From the NCBI GenBank assembly GCA_963738025.1, contig CAVTWA010000001.1, positions 310,001-374,000 of the forward strand: DNA of 64,000 bases, given 5' to 3'. Of this stretch, positions 37,552-46,463 are shown in pieces; positions within the stretch are counted from its first letter, which is position 1; each line of letters starts with the position of its first letter. The notes under the pieces were generated by a model. That model was not told the DNA's origin. It was given only the letters and a program-made list of their open reading frames with translations, and searched no databases. Both the position numbers and the translations under genes were made by a program. This DNA is from 20CM-2-55-15 sp963738025. GTDB lineage: Bacteria > Acidobacteriota > Terriglobia > 20CM-2-55-15.

Positions 37552-37578
37552 TTAGCACTCTAATATAACGAGTGCTAA
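37552..37578. promoter_or_regulatory. CIRCE operator (HrcA site) of groL
   Basis: TTAGCACTC-N9-GAGTGCTAA is an exact CIRCE inverted repeat, 32 bp before the groL ATG. HrcA binding at CIRCE represses groE/dnaK genes until heat shock. The hrcA gene is not in the window. Confidence 0.97.
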
Positions 37579-37615
37579 TTCTAACGAAAAAAGGGACGGA
37601 ACCACAAGAAGCACA

Positions 37616-37702
37616 AATGACTAATGACTATTGACCATTGAGAATTGACCATTTCTCCTGAATGCTTTGTCAATTCTCAATCGTCAATAGTCATTAGTCA
37701 TT
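37616..37702. repeat. long inverted repeat between clpB and the groL promoter
   Basis: Arms of about 34 bp (37616-37649 and 37669-37702, 'aatgactaatgactattgac' type) differ at only one or two positions around a 19-nt loop. The repeat ends ten bases before the clpB stop, so transcripts of clpB would form this hairpin and it could terminate them. Its AT-rich, internally repetitive text is unlike the rest of the region. Confidence 0.8.
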
Positions 37703-37711
37703 TTGTCGCTC

Positions 37712-40281
37712 TTACGAAGCGATTGCAGGGACAGGCTGGAACGTGAACTCGCCATCCCGGTTCACGTCGGCCACGACGTGGTCGCCCGCCTGGATATCCC
37801 CTTCGAGGATTCGCAGCGCCAGGGGATCCGCCAGCAGTTTCTGGATCGCCCGCTTCAGCGGCCGCGCCCCGAATGCCGGATCGTAGCCTTCCTTGAAGAG
37901 AGCCTCTCGAGCTGCCGGCGTCATTTCCAGCGTGATCTTGCGGTCCGCCAGAAGATTGCGCAGCGACTCCAGCTGGATGTCGATGATCTTCGCGATCTCT
38001 TCTTTGCCGAGGCTCTTGAAGATGATGATGTCATCGATCCGGTTCAGGAACTCGGGCTTGAAATGGGCTGCGCAAGGCCTCGCGAATGTTGGTTTCCGAC
38101 ATCCCGACGCCGACATTCGACGTCATGATGATGACGGTGTTCTTGAAGTCCACCGTCCGGCCCTTGCCATCCGTCAGCCGGCCATCATCGAAAATCTGCA
38201 GCATGATGTTCCAGACATCCGGATGCGCCTTCTCGACTTCATCCAGCAGGATGACCGAATACGGCCGCCGCCGGACGCTCTCGGTGAGATAGCCGCCCTC
38301 GTCATAGCCGACATATCCCGGAGGCGCTCCGATCAGGCGCGACACCGAATGTTTTTCCATGTACTCCGACATATCGATGCGGACCATCGCCCGCTCGTCG
38401 TCGAAGAGGAATTCCGCGAGAGCCCGCGCCGTTTCCGTTTTGCCGACGCCCGTCGGTCCGAGGAACATGAACACGCCAATCGGCCGGTTCTGATCCTGCA
38501 GTCCCGCGCGCGAACGCCGGATCGCATTCGACACCGCCTTTAGTGCCACCTCCTGCCCGACCACGCGATTGCTCAACAGATCTTCCATCTTGACGAGCTT
38601 CTGGATTTCGCTCTCGAGCATCTTCGAAACCGGAATGCCGGTCCACTTGGCGACGATCTTCGCGATGTCTTCCTCGTCGACCTGCTCTTTCAACATGCGG
38701 TCGTTCTGCTGCACTTCTTCCAGCTTGGCGTTCGCTTCTTTCAACTGCGCTTCGAGCTGCTGAATGCGCCCGTAGCGGATCTCGGCGACGCGCGCGTAGT
38801 TGCCGGCGCGCTCGGCCTGCTGCTCTTCCACATGCGCCTGCTCGATCTGTTCCTTCAGATTCCGGATGCCCTGGATCTCTTCCTTCTCGTGCTGCCAGCG
38901 CAACTTCATCTGCGTCGACTGCTCGCGCAGCTCGCTCAGTTGTTTTTCGATCGTCGCCAGCCGCTCGCGCGACCCCGCATCGTCTTCTTTGCTGAGCGCC
39001 TGCCGTTCAATCTCCAGCTGAATGATCTGCCGCTCGACCGCTTCCAGATCGACGGGCAGAGAATCCATTTCCATGCGCAGGCTGGCCGCCGCCTCATCGA
39101 TGAGGTCGATGGCTTTGTCCGGCAGGAAACGATCGGTAATGTAGCGATGCGACAGCATGGCTGCCGCGAGGATCGCCGGGTCCTTGATCTTCACGCCATG
39201 ATGGATCTCATAGCGTTCCTTCAGGCCGCGCAGAATGGCGATCGTGTCTTCGACCGTCGGCTCGCCAACATAGGTTTTCTGGAAGCGGCGCTCGAGCGCT
39301 TTATCTTTCTCGATGTACTTCTGATATTCGTTGAGCGTCGTCGCGCCGATGCAGCGCAATTCGCCCCGCGCCAGCGCTGGTTTCAGCATATTCGAAGCGT
39401 CCATCGAGCCTTCGGCGCCGCCCGCTCCGACCAGTGTGTGCAACTCGTCGATGAACAGAATGATGTCGCCCCGGATTCCTCGATTTCCTTGATCACCGCT
39501 TTCAGGCGGTCTTCGAATTCACCCCGGTATTTCGTTCCCGCGATCATCGCGCCCAGATCGAGCGCGACAATCTTCTTCCGTTTCAGCGATTCCGGCACAT
39601 CGCCCGCGATCATCCGCTGCGCCAGGCCTTCCACGATGGCAGTCTTGCCCACGCCCGGTTCGCCAATGAGCACCGGATTGTTCTTCGTCCGCCGGGAAAG
39701 GATCTGAATGACGCGGCGGATCTCTTCGTCGCGGCCGATGACTGGATCGAGCTTGCCTTTGCGCGCCAGCTCCGTGAGGTCGCGCGTGTAGCGCTGCAGC
39801 GCCTGATATTTTTCTTCCGGATTCTGGTCGGTGATTTTCTGCGTGCCGCGAATCGAAACCAGCACCTTCAGGATCGCGTCCTTCGTCACCCCGTTCGACT
39901 GCAGCAGATACGCCACACCCTCGTTCTTCGCATTGCTGAGGGCGATCAGCAGGTGTTCGGTGCTGACGTATTCGTCTTTGAACTGGTCGGCTTCTTTGAA
40001 CGCGTCCTCCAGGACTCGATTGAGTCCCGGACTGATGTGGATTTCCGCCTGCCCCTGAACCTTGGGCAGCTTGGCGACAGCGTCCGCCAGGTCCGCGCCA
40101 GCGCCTGCAGATTGACGCCGAGCTTCTGCAGGATCGGCAGAACGACGCCTTCCTTCTGCTCGACCAGGGCGAACAGAAGATGCTCGGGCGCAACCTGAGG
40201 GTTGCCGTTTTCCTGCGCATGAGACTGCGCCGACTGAAGGGCCTCCTGGCCCTTCAGCGTCAGCTTGTCAAAACGAATCAT
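37712..40281 (-). CDS. clpB: ClpB disaggregase (three frameshifts)
   Basis: Four frame segments add up to one full-length ClpB of about 857 residues. The N-domain starts MIRFDKLTLKGQEALQSAQS. NBD1 has Walker A 'GEPGVGKTAIVEGLAQR'. The middle coiled-coil propeller runs about 400-520, NBD2 has 'LGPTGVGKTETARALAEFL', and the C-terminal sensor-2 is 'YDPAFGARPLKRAIQ'. Breaks are a missing base near 40093-40097, a missing base in the C run 39469-39472 (expected ESGGDIILFIDELHT) and an extra base at 38065-38067 (expected ALRSHFKPEFLNR). Every part is highly conserved, so errors are likelier than decay. ClpB rescues aggregated proteins with DnaK. Its ATG overlaps the hsp20 stop. Confidence 0.9.
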
Positions 40282-40730
40282 AAAATTACTCCGCGATACG
40301 GATTTGCTTCGGCTTTGGCCTGTTCTTTCTTGGGAAGCGCGATTTTCAGTACGCCGTCTTTGTAATCGGCGCGAATCTTCTCTTCATCCACGGTCGCCGG
40401 GATCGAGAATGCCCGGCTGAAGCCGCCGTAGGACCGTTCGATCCGATGGTAGTTTTCGTCTTTCGTCTCTTTCTCGAACTTCCGCTCTCCCCTCAACGTC
40501 AAGACGTTATTTTCCAGGTGGAGCGTGATGTCTTTCCGGTCCATGCCAGGCAACTCCGCCTTTACGACGATCTCCCCCTCGGTCTCTAAAATATCCACTG
40601 CCGGACTCCAGGTCGTCGTCGATGCCGGCTCATCCGAACGCCACGTCCGTCCGGCATCGTCAAAAAGGCGGTTCATACGATCTTGCAGCATGCTCAAATC
40701 TCGAAAAGGATCCCATCTCACAACTGCCAT
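40278..40730 (-). CDS. small heat-shock protein (Hsp20/alpha-crystallin)
   Basis: 150 residues. The alpha-crystallin domain runs from 'WSPAVDILETEGEIVVKAEL' (about 41) to 'YKDGVLKIALPKK' (about 124-136). The N-terminal 'WDPFRDLSMLQDRMNRLFDD' is typical of class A bacterial sHsps. An IxI-like 'GVIL' tail ends the protein. It binds unfolding proteins and hands them to ClpB/DnaK, which matches its position as first gene of the hsp20-clpB operon (ATGA overlap). AGGAGG precedes the ATG, and a short dyad lies at 40752-40765. Confidence 0.95.
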   Translation of the reverse strand: MAVVRWDPFRDLSMLQDRMNRLFDDAGRTWRSDEPASTTTWSPAVDILETEGEIVVKAELPGMDRKDITLHLENNVLTLRGERKFEKETKDENYHRIERSYGGFSRAFSIPATVDEEKIRADYKDGVLKIALPKKEQAKAEANPYRGVIL

Positions 40731-40751
40731 GGTGAACTACCCTCCTAAATC

Positions 40752-40765
40752 TTAGTCACGACTAA
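40752..40765. promoter_or_regulatory. TTAGTC-N2-GACTAA dyad upstream of hsp20
   Basis: A 6-2-6 perfect dyad lies about 22 bp upstream of the hsp20 start, next to its ribosome binding site, in the 107-bp gap between hsp20 and the methyltransferase's restored stop. It differs from CIRCE, so the operon may have a separate regulator. Position and symmetry are the only evidence. Confidence 0.4.
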
Positions 40766-40837
40766 TCATAAGATCTGAGTGTACGCGCGTCAACATCGAT
40801 TTCGGATTTCCTTCGTTAAATTCGTTAAATTCGTGGC

Positions 40838-41999
40838 CTATCCCCCCAACACCTGCAAAATGAAACACTTCAAATACAAGGTCTCCGGCACACTCAACAA
40901 GATCGGGTGATCCGGCGCCTGGACCCTCCGCTCCACCACGCGCAGCCATACACCCCGCATCCTTCGCCGCCACCGCCAGCATTTCCGCAAAATCCCCCTC
41001 CCCCACATGATGCGAGCACGAGCACGTCACCAGGATGCCCCCCGGCCGCAGCAGACGCATCGCCCGGTTGTTGATTTCCTTGTACCCCCGCAGCGCCGGT
41101 TCGATGCTCTCCTTGTTTTTCGCAAAGGCCGGCGGATCGAGGATGATCGTGTCGTAGCGTTGCCCTTGCTGGTGCCGTTCCCGCAGAAAATCGAAGGCAT
41201 TCGCCTCGATACACTCGATGTTCTCGAGCCCATTCCGCTCCGCATTGGCGCGAGCCAGTTCGACGGCGCCCGCTGAAATATCGACCGCGTCCACCTGCTC
41301 GCACTTCTCCGCGATCTGCAGCGCGAACCCTCCGGCATAGCAAAACGCGTCGAGGGCGCGCCCCCGCGCGTAGCGCCGCGCCGCCCGATGGTTATCCCGC
41401 TGATCCAGGTAGGATCCGGTCTTCTGGCCGGAAGCAAGCGACAGCGCGATTTCTTTGCCGTCTTCATTGACGATGAGGGTGTCTGGCAGAGGCTCGCCGA
41501 CGACTTCCTTCTTCAGTTCCAGCCCTTCCAGTTCCCGCACCCTGCTATCATTTCGGAAAAGAATGGTGCGCGGGTGATAGCGCTCCTCGAGCAGCCGGAT
41601 CACCAGAGGTTGAATGGCATCTGTGGCCTGAATCAGGCTTTGAACGACGATGCAATCGTTGTAGCGGTCCACGATCAGGCCAGGCAGCAGATCGCCTTCG
41701 GAATAAATCCGCCGGCTCAGCATCGGGTCGACGCCGAGACGTTCGCGCAACTGGTCGGCCTGATTGAACCGCTCGCGGAAAAAAGCATCGTCGATTTCAA
41801 CATCGTTTCGAGTCAGGAGGCGGAGCGCGATTTGAGATTTCGAGCTGTAGAACGCCTTGCCGTAAACTTTGCTCCGCTCATCCCGGAGAGCCACGACGCT
41901 GCCCGGCATTGCATCCTCTTTATTAAGGATGTCGCTGCGATACACCCAGAGGTGTCCGCGGCGGATGCGATCCAGTCCACGTTTGTGAATAATGCACAT
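40838..41999 (-). CDS. RlmI-like class I rRNA (cytosine-C5) methyltransferase (C-terminal frameshift)
   Basis: About 387 residues. An N-terminal PUA domain (MCIIHKRGLDRIRRGHLWVY...) and RNase-H-like central region precede a Rossmann SAM domain with 'ALDAFCYAGGFALQIAEKCE' near 223, 'DTIILDPPAFAKNKES' near 285 and 'LLRPGGILVTCSCSHHVG' near 320. The family methylates 23S rRNA cytosines using SAM. Near the end the open frame changes to non-homologous sequence. Removing one G from the run at 40953-40956 restores 'VWLRVVERRVQAPDHPILL' and '...LYLKCFILQVLGG', ending at TAG 40838. The uncorrected frame would run to 40752. Its ATG overlaps the divergent queA ATG. Confidence 0.82.
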
Positions 42000-43026
42000 A
42001 TCTGATTTTGATTACGAACTCCCGCCTGAACGGATCGCGAAGGAACCCGCTCGTCCGCGCGACGCCTCGCGCATGATGGTGCTGGAGCGCAGCACAGGCC
42101 AATTCGTCGATTCCGCTTTCCGCCAGTTGCCCGATTTTCTCAATCCGTCCGATGTCCTCGTCCTTAATGATACGCGTGTGATTCGCGCCCGCATCCGCGG
42201 CCGGCTCGAACGGTCGTCCGGAACATCGCGCGAGGTTGAAGTTTTATTTGCGGCGCCGGTCGGCGAAAACACCTGGGAAGTGATGGTCCGGCCCGGAAAG
42301 CGAGTGCGAGAAGGCGACCGCATTCTCTTCAGCGGAGGAGAACTCCAAGGTGTGTTCGGCAGCGAGCGCAGCTTCGGTCTTCGTCTGCTGCATCTTGCCG
42401 CTCCGGTCGAGCATTTTCTCGAGGCGCACGGCCACATCCCGCTTCCTCCTTATTTAGCCCGCGAAGACGTGGCTTCGGACACCGCCGAGTACCAGACCGT
42501 TTACGCGAATGCGCCGGGTGCCGTCGCGGCGCCGACCGCCGGTCTGCATTTCACCGACGAAATGTTTGAAAACTTGCGCGCGCGCGGAATTGAAATCGTC
42601 AAGCTGACGCTGCATGTCGGCGTCGGAACATTCATTCCGGTACGCTCCGAAGATCCGCGCGAACACGCCTTGAAACCCGAGCGATTCGTCCTCAACGAAG
42701 AATCTGCCGCTCGGTTGAATACCGCGCGGGACGCGGGCCGCCGCCTGATCGCCGTCGGCACGACGTCGACGCGCACGCTCGAGTTTGTGCTGCGCCAACA
42801 CGGACGCTTCGTCGCCACATCGGGCGAATCGGACCTCTTCATTCTACCCGGTTACGATTTCAAAGCAGTCGATGGGATGATCACCAACTTTCACCTTCCG
42901 CGCTCCACATTGATCATGCTTGTCTCGGCATTCGCTTCGCGGGAAAACATTCTCAACGCATATCGCCATGCGATGCATGCGGGCTACCGCTTCTACAGCT
43001 ACGGCGATTGCATGTTCATCCGCTGA
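41992..43026 (+). CDS. queA: S-adenosylmethionine:tRNA ribosyltransferase-isomerase
   Basis: 344 residues, full length for QueA, which transfers and isomerises the ribosyl group of SAM onto preQ1 at tRNA position 34 in queuosine synthesis. MHISDFDYELPPERIAKEPA is the classic N-terminus; 'VLVLNDTRVIRARIRG' is near 53, 'YQTVYANAPGAVAAPTAGLH' near 167 and 'TNFHLPRSTLIMLVSAFA' near 302. The start codon overlaps head-to-head with the methyltransferase start (41992-41999), so its promoter must lie inside that gene. No other queuosine genes are in the window. Confidence 0.97.
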   Translation: MHISDFDYELPPERIAKEPARPRDASRMMVLERSTGQFVDSAFRQLPDFLNPSDVLVLNDTRVIRARIRGRLERSSGTSREVEVLFAAPVGENTWEVMVRPGKRVREGDRILFSGGELQGVFGSERSFGLRLLHLAAPVEHFLEAHGHIPLPPYLAREDVASDTAEYQTVYANAPGAVAAPTAGLHFTDEMFENLRARGIEIVKLTLHVGVGTFIPVRSEDPREHALKPERFVLNEESAARLNTARDAGRRLIAVGTTSTRTLEFVLRQHGRFVATSGESDLFILPGYDFKAVDGMITNFHLPRSTLIMLVSAFASRENILNAYRHAMHAGYRFYSYGDCMFIR

Positions 43027-43057
43027 CGCAAGCAAATCCGCAATTGCGATCCAGCAC

Positions 43058-43143
43058 GTAGTCGCGGGCTTCAGCCCGCGTTCGGGTATCGAATAATGTT
43101 GCAGTTATCCGAACCCAAACGAGGACTGAAGCCAGCGACGACA
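43058..43143. repeat. palindromic repeat pair (family C)
   Basis: gtagtcgcgggcttcagcccg (43058 onward) is a hairpin by itself and is followed by a degenerate inverted copy (gaggactgaagccagcgacgac, about 43121-43143). The same pair structure is near-perfect at 60336-60423. It lies in the 322-bp gap between queA and the cold-shock gene, which otherwise holds only another repeat and the csp promoter. Confidence 0.75.
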
Positions 43144-43207
43144 TGTTCGAACCATCGGATTCAATTTGTTCACACTTGTAACGCGCGTTGTTCGTCGAAT
43201 CACGCAA

Positions 43208-43235
43208 CCGTGCGGTCACAGACCGCGCCTGCAGG
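43208..43235. repeat. short palindromic repeat (family B)
   Basis: cgtgcggtcacagaccgcgcctgcagg is a hairpin closely related to the elements at 30046-30072 and 62414-62438, here upstream of the csp promoter. Confidence 0.7.
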
Positions 43236-43264
43236 ATATCGCCATCCGCAAACTATTGAAAAAG

Positions 43265-43292
43265 TTGACACGCTAGCCTATTTGAGTATAAT
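43265..43292 (+). promoter_or_regulatory. consensus sigma70 promoter of the cold-shock gene
   Basis: TTGACA (43265-43270), a 16-nt spacer and TATAAT (43287-43292) match the housekeeping consensus at all twelve positions. Transcription would start near 43299, giving a leader of about 50 nt before the csp ATG. It is the strongest-looking promoter in the window. Confidence 0.88.
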
Positions 43293-43348
43293 GCCCGACG
43301 GCTAAACTTCGCTGGATGTTGTAGTTGTAGAAAAGGAGTCTGAGCGTA

Positions 43349-43558
43349 ATGAGTAAAGAGCAAGGCAAGGTCAAGTGGTTCAACAACAAAAAAGGGTTCG
43401 GTTTCATTGAGCGGTCCTCTGGCGGGGATGTCTTTGTACACTATTCGGCAATAGTGAGCGATGGATACAAGACTTTAAAAGAAGGCGACACTGTAGAATT
43501 CACGATTACACAGGGTCCGAAGGGTTTCCAGGCAGAGAATGTCGAAAAAACGGCGTAA
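43349..43558 (+). CDS. cold-shock domain protein (CspA family)
   Basis: 69 residues, a single cold-shock domain. RNP1 is KGFGFIE (about 15-21) and RNP2 is VFVHYSAI (about 29-36); the start MSKEQGKVKWFNNKKGFGF is typical. It binds single-stranded RNA and DNA and melts mRNA structure. An AAAGGAG site lies ten bases before the ATG, a perfect promoter precedes it and a strong hairpin terminator follows, so this is a highly expressed monocistronic gene and not part of the exporter cassette behind it. Confidence 0.96.
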   Translation: MSKEQGKVKWFNNKKGFGFIERSSGGDVFVHYSAIVSDGYKTLKEGDTVEFTITQGPKGFQAENVEKTA

Positions 43559-43569
43559 TCCGGGTTGGG

Positions 43570-43600
43570 CCCTGCGGCCCGTGCCGCAGGGTCTTGTTGT
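43570..43600 (+). terminator. rho-independent terminator of the cold-shock gene
   Basis: CCCTGCGGC-CCGT-GCCGCAGGG (43570-43591) is a perfect 9-bp stem followed by TCTTGTTGT. It shows that the exporter ORF's first possible start (43565) cannot be used and that translation begins at ATG 43613. Confidence 0.85.
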
Positions 43601-43612
43601 ATTCGGAAAGTA

Positions 43613-45976
43613 ATGGTTCACCTCCGAGTCGGCCTCGAGTTTTCTCCTCAGCAACATCAAGGCAAATCCTTCGTCGTCGTCAAAGATCCCGTTACTTCAC
43701 GCTACTTCCGTTTTACGGAATCCCAGGCCGCGATCCTCGATCTGCTGCGGGACCCCCTCGCAGCCGTAAACGACGCTTCGGCGCTGGCGACGCGTGTGTC
43801 GGAGAAGCTGGGCGCCTCGATTCCCGTTGCCACGATCGAGGGTTTCCTCAAGTCTCTCGAGGACAAATGGCTGCTCGACACGCCCGCTGTGCGCGAAAAG
43901 CTCTCGAACATCGAGAGCCAGAAGCTGCAGGACCGCAACCTTCTCTATTGGAAACTGGCTTCGTTCAATCCCGAAAAAATCTTCGACTGGCTGCTGCCGC
44001 GGACGCGCTGGGCATTCACGAAAGCCTTTCATGTTTTCGCGGCGTTCTCGATTCTGATGGGCTGCATCATCAGTTATCTCCACTGGGACGAGTTCAGCGG
44101 TGGCGTCCAGAGCCTCTTTAACCTCCACGGTCTGCTGTTCCTCTGGCTGGTCGTTTTCAGCGTCATCACCACGCATGAGTTTTCACACGGCCTGACCTGT
44201 TGTCATTTCGGCGGAAAAGTCCGGGAAGTCGGCTTCATGTTGATTTATTTCCAGCCGGCGTTTTACTGCGATGTGAGCGATTCCTGGATGTTTCCCTCGC
44301 GGCGGAATCGCATGTGGGTGACCTTTGCCGGCGGCTACATCCAGCTGGTGATCTGGGGAGTCTGCACCATGATCTGGCGCGTCACCGACCCGGACACGCT
44401 GATCAATCAGATCGTTCTGATCGTCATCGTCTTTGCCGGCCTGCAGACCGTGGTGAATTTCAATCCGCTGATCAAGCTCGACGGTTATTACATGTTGAGC
44501 GATTACCTGGAAATTCCCAACCTCCGCGCCAAGGCCATGAGTTCGCTCTGGGCGTGGCTCGGCTGCAAGCACCGCTCGCCGCACCCCTGGCGGGAAGAGC
44601 GCGCGCAACTGGCTTATGGCGTCGCGTCTATTGTTTTTTCGACGACCTTATTAATATATGTGTATTCCGCCCTGTATACTTGGGCGACCGTCAGGTTCGC
44701 GTTTGCAGGCCTGGTCGGGTTTACGATGTTTTCAACCATTACCCTCAGGCGAACCGCAGGCGAGTATTTCACCGGTCTGCGGGCGGTCGCCAGCCGGGCA
44801 GCTGTGCAGAAATTTCGCAATGCGGCAATCGGGTTAGTTGCAGTCGTGGTCGTCTTTGCCGGCCACATGGGGCTGCGCATTCCGGCCGAGTTCCGGATTC
44901 TGGCGCGCAGCGACATGGCGGTGCGCTCGGAGACCGCGGGCACTGTCGTCGAGATGATGGTGCGCGAAGGCAGCCACGTGGCCAAAGGCGAAGTGCTGGC
45001 GCGCCTCGGCGACTTCGATAAACAGCAGCGCTACGCGGAGCTCACCGGCAACCTCGAATCGAAACGTCACGAGCTCGAACTGCTGCGCGCCGGCGCGCGG
45101 CCCGAAGAAGTTGAAACGAAGGACCGGCTGGTCGAGACCAAGCGCATGGAGCTGTCGAATGCCCGGCGCAATCAGGAGCAGCGCAATCAGCTGACCCAGA
45201 CCCTCGAATTGAAAAAATCCCAGCTGACGCTCGATAAGCAGACGCTGGCGCGCACCAGAGAACTGTTTGAGGGCGGTCTGTCGCCGCGCGTCGAGCTCGA
45301 AAAAGCCGAGAACGCCGTCACCGTCCGCGAACGAGACATCAACGAAACCGAAGCCGCCCTGCGCGTTCTTTCGGAAACGTCGGATCGGGAATCCGATCTC
45401 AAGACGCGCGAGCTGGAGGAAGCCCAGAGCGAGCTGAAGCTCTTGAAGGCGGGAAGCCGGCCCGAGCAGATCCGCCAGGCGGAGGGCGACGTCGCCAAGC
45501 TGGAGAAGCAGGTCGAAATCCTCCACCAGGAACTCGACAAGACGGATATCGTCGCTCCGATCGACGGCATCGTCACCACCCCGTTCGTCGAACGCAAGTT
45601 GAATCAGCACCTGGATCCGGGCGACGAGTTGTGCCGCATTGCCGATATCGCTCACGTCACGGTGGAAATGCAGGTCCCGGAAAAAGAGCTGGCCGACGTC
45701 CATCCCGGCAATCCGGTGACGATGCGGGCACGCAGCCTGCCGACCACCGATCTCGAAGGCCGCGTCGACTTCATTGCTCCCATCGCCCAGACCGTTGCCG
45801 GCCAGCAGATGGTCGTCGTCCGCAGCGATCTTGCCAACGACGACCTTCGCCTCAAACCGGAAATGACCGGTAACGCATTGATTTATTGCGGCGATCGCCG
45901 CATTATCGACCTCATGACCCGCCGCCTCATCCGCTGGTTCCGCACCGAGTTCTGGGTCCTCATCCCCAAACCGTAG
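43613..45976 (+). CDS. PqqD-like / M50 metalloprotease / HlyD fused peptide exporter
   Basis: 787 residues from ATG 43613. An N-terminal PqqD-like winged-helix region (about 1-95, 'VVKDPVTSRYFRFTESQAAI') resembles peptide-recognition elements. A multi-TM M50 (site-2-protease) core (about 130-420) follows, with HEFSHGLTCCHFGGK (HExxH zinc site, about 190) and 'NFNPLIKLDGYYMLSDYLE' (second ligand motif LDGYY). An HlyD-type adaptor with lipoyl halves and a long coiled coil (about 440-770, 'IVAPIDGIVTTPFVERKLNQ') completes it. This fusion is known as a 'peptide zinc metalloprotease' and often accompanies ribosomal-peptide systems. Its cargo could be the small peptides encoded after the riboswitch; that link is inference. 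Confidence 0.87.
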   Translation: MVHLRVGLEFSPQQHQGKSFVVVKDPVTSRYFRFTESQAAILDLLRDPLAAVNDASALATRVSEKLGASIPVATIEGFLKSLEDKWLLDTPAVREKLSNIESQKLQDRNLLYWKLASFNPEKIFDWLLPRTRWAFTKAFHVFAAFSILMGCIISYLHWDEFSGGVQSLFNLHGLLFLWLVVFSVITTHEFSHGLTCCHFGGKVREVGFMLIYFQPAFYCDVSDSWMFPSRRNRMWVTFAGGYIQLVIWGVCTMIWRVTDPDTLINQIVLIVIVFAGLQTVVNFNPLIKLDGYYMLSDYLEIPNLRAKAMSSLWAWLGCKHRSPHPWREERAQLAYGVASIVFSTTLLIYVYSALYTWATVRFAFAGLVGFTMFSTITLRRTAGEYFTGLRAVASRAAVQKFRNAAIGLVAVVVVFAGHMGLRIPAEFRILARSDMAVRSETAGTVVEMMVREGSHVAKGEVLARLGDFDKQQRYAELTGNLESKRHELELLRAGARPEEVETKDRLVETKRMELSNARRNQEQRNQLTQTLELKKSQLTLDKQTLARTRELFEGGLSPRVELEKAENAVTVRERDINETEAALRVLSETSDRESDLKTRELEEAQSELKLLKAGSRPEQIRQAEGDVAKLEKQVEILHQELDKTDIVAPIDGIVTTPFVERKLNQHLDPGDELCRIADIAHVTVEMQVPEKELADVHPGNPVTMRARSLPTTDLEGRVDFIAPIAQTVAGQQMVVVRSDLANDDLRLKPEMTGNALIYCGDRRIIDLMTRRLIRWFRTEFWVLIPKP

Positions 45977-45984
45977 CCCGCCGA

Positions 45985-46037
45985 TACCACAAGGGCTAAT
46001 TTTTTTCAGATTTTTTCGGGTCTGGTGGTATTTTTTT
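45985..46037 (+). terminator. possible terminator of the exporter gene
   Basis: ATACCAC (45985-45991) pairs with GTGGTAT (46025-46031), followed by TTTTTT. The loop is long (about 33 nt, itself T-rich), so efficiency is uncertain. It would separate the exporter transcript from the riboswitch leader. Confidence 0.4.
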
Positions 46038-46094
46038 GCCATCTCAATTCTCTTAATAGATGACGAGCTAATTTCGAATCGAGCTAATTCGCAT

Positions 46095-46193
46095 CCTTTG
46101 AAAAGGCAAATCCGTCGAAAGGCGGGGACGCAAAGTCGCAAAGCTACCGCTCCAATTGGGGATTGGGGCCACGCTGGTTGGACCGCCCAAAGG
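46095..46193 (+). ncRNA. GEMM-I (cyclic-di-GMP-I) riboswitch
   Basis: The conserved core aaaaggcaaatCC-gtc-GAAA is followed by ggcGGGGACGCAAAGtc. CCGTC (46112-46116) pairs with GGCGG (46121-46125) around the GAAA tetraloop that docks in the GEMM fold. A second arm ('gctaccg...acgctggttgg', 46143-46181) matches P3. CCTTTG (46095-46100) is perfectly complementary to CAAAGG (46188-46193), closing P1. The base before GCAAA that discriminates ligands in Vc2 (position 20) is G here, as in c-di-GMP-binding rather than cGAMP-binding members. It should control the tiny ORFs and the HD-GYP gene downstream. No clear terminator hairpin with U-tract follows, so translational control is possible. Confidence 0.86.
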
Positions 46194-46201
46194 TAAATAA
46201 A

Positions 46202-46252
46202 ATGGCGCGCGTGCGTTGCATCTGCCCTGCTCCTGCCGAGCACCCCTGCTGA
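46202..46252 (+). CDS. possible 16-residue cysteine-containing peptide
   Basis: ATG starts nine bases after the riboswitch P1 stem, with AAGG (part of the P1 3' strand) as the only ribosome-binding sequence. The product MARVRCICPAPAEHPC has three cysteines and no resemblance to known peptides. Because its putative ribosome binding site is part of P1, ligand binding could block its translation. It may equally be chance. Confidence 0.25.
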   Translation: MARVRCICPAPAEHPC

Positions 46253-46374
46253 CAGGGCGGAATCCGCCGAATCCGGGGATTGAACCCCAAATGACGTCTG
46301 TAAATCGACACTCGATACGTGTGCTCGCTCGAAGCAACTCGTCAGGCAACCACTTTCGAAAAGGAGAATCGGTC

Positions 46375-46407
46375 ATGAAACCAACTTTCGCCGTGATCTG
46401 GATCTAA
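46375..46407 (+). CDS. possible 10-residue hydrophobic peptide
   Basis: AAGGAG lies eight bases before ATG 46375, an excellent ribosome binding site, and the ORF MKPTFAVIWI stops at once with TAA. The frame is open upstream to 46216, but no site supports an earlier start. It could be a leader peptide regulating the downstream genes or a signal peptide. Length prevents any homology argument. Confidence 0.35.
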   Translation: MKPTFAVIWI

Positions 46408-46463
46408 CCGGCTCGGTTTCGCGGTATTCCAACAAACGCTTCAAAAAGAATTTCGGAGGATTT

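Noticed and set aside
39519..40220. 233-codon minus-strand ORF inside clpB
   Set aside because: It is the third, non-homologous frame of clpB; real ClpB residues switch between the other frames through indels.
46018..46042. A sigma54 (-24/-12) promoter before the riboswitch
   Set aside because: GG and GC pairs exist (tggtggtatttttttgcc) but with 9 or 12 bases between them instead of 10, and the tract is better explained as a terminator tail.
44834..46243. 469-codon minus-strand ORF opposite the exporter and riboswitch
   Set aside because: Antisense to the HlyD coiled-coil region and crosses the riboswitch; no start site or domain supports it.
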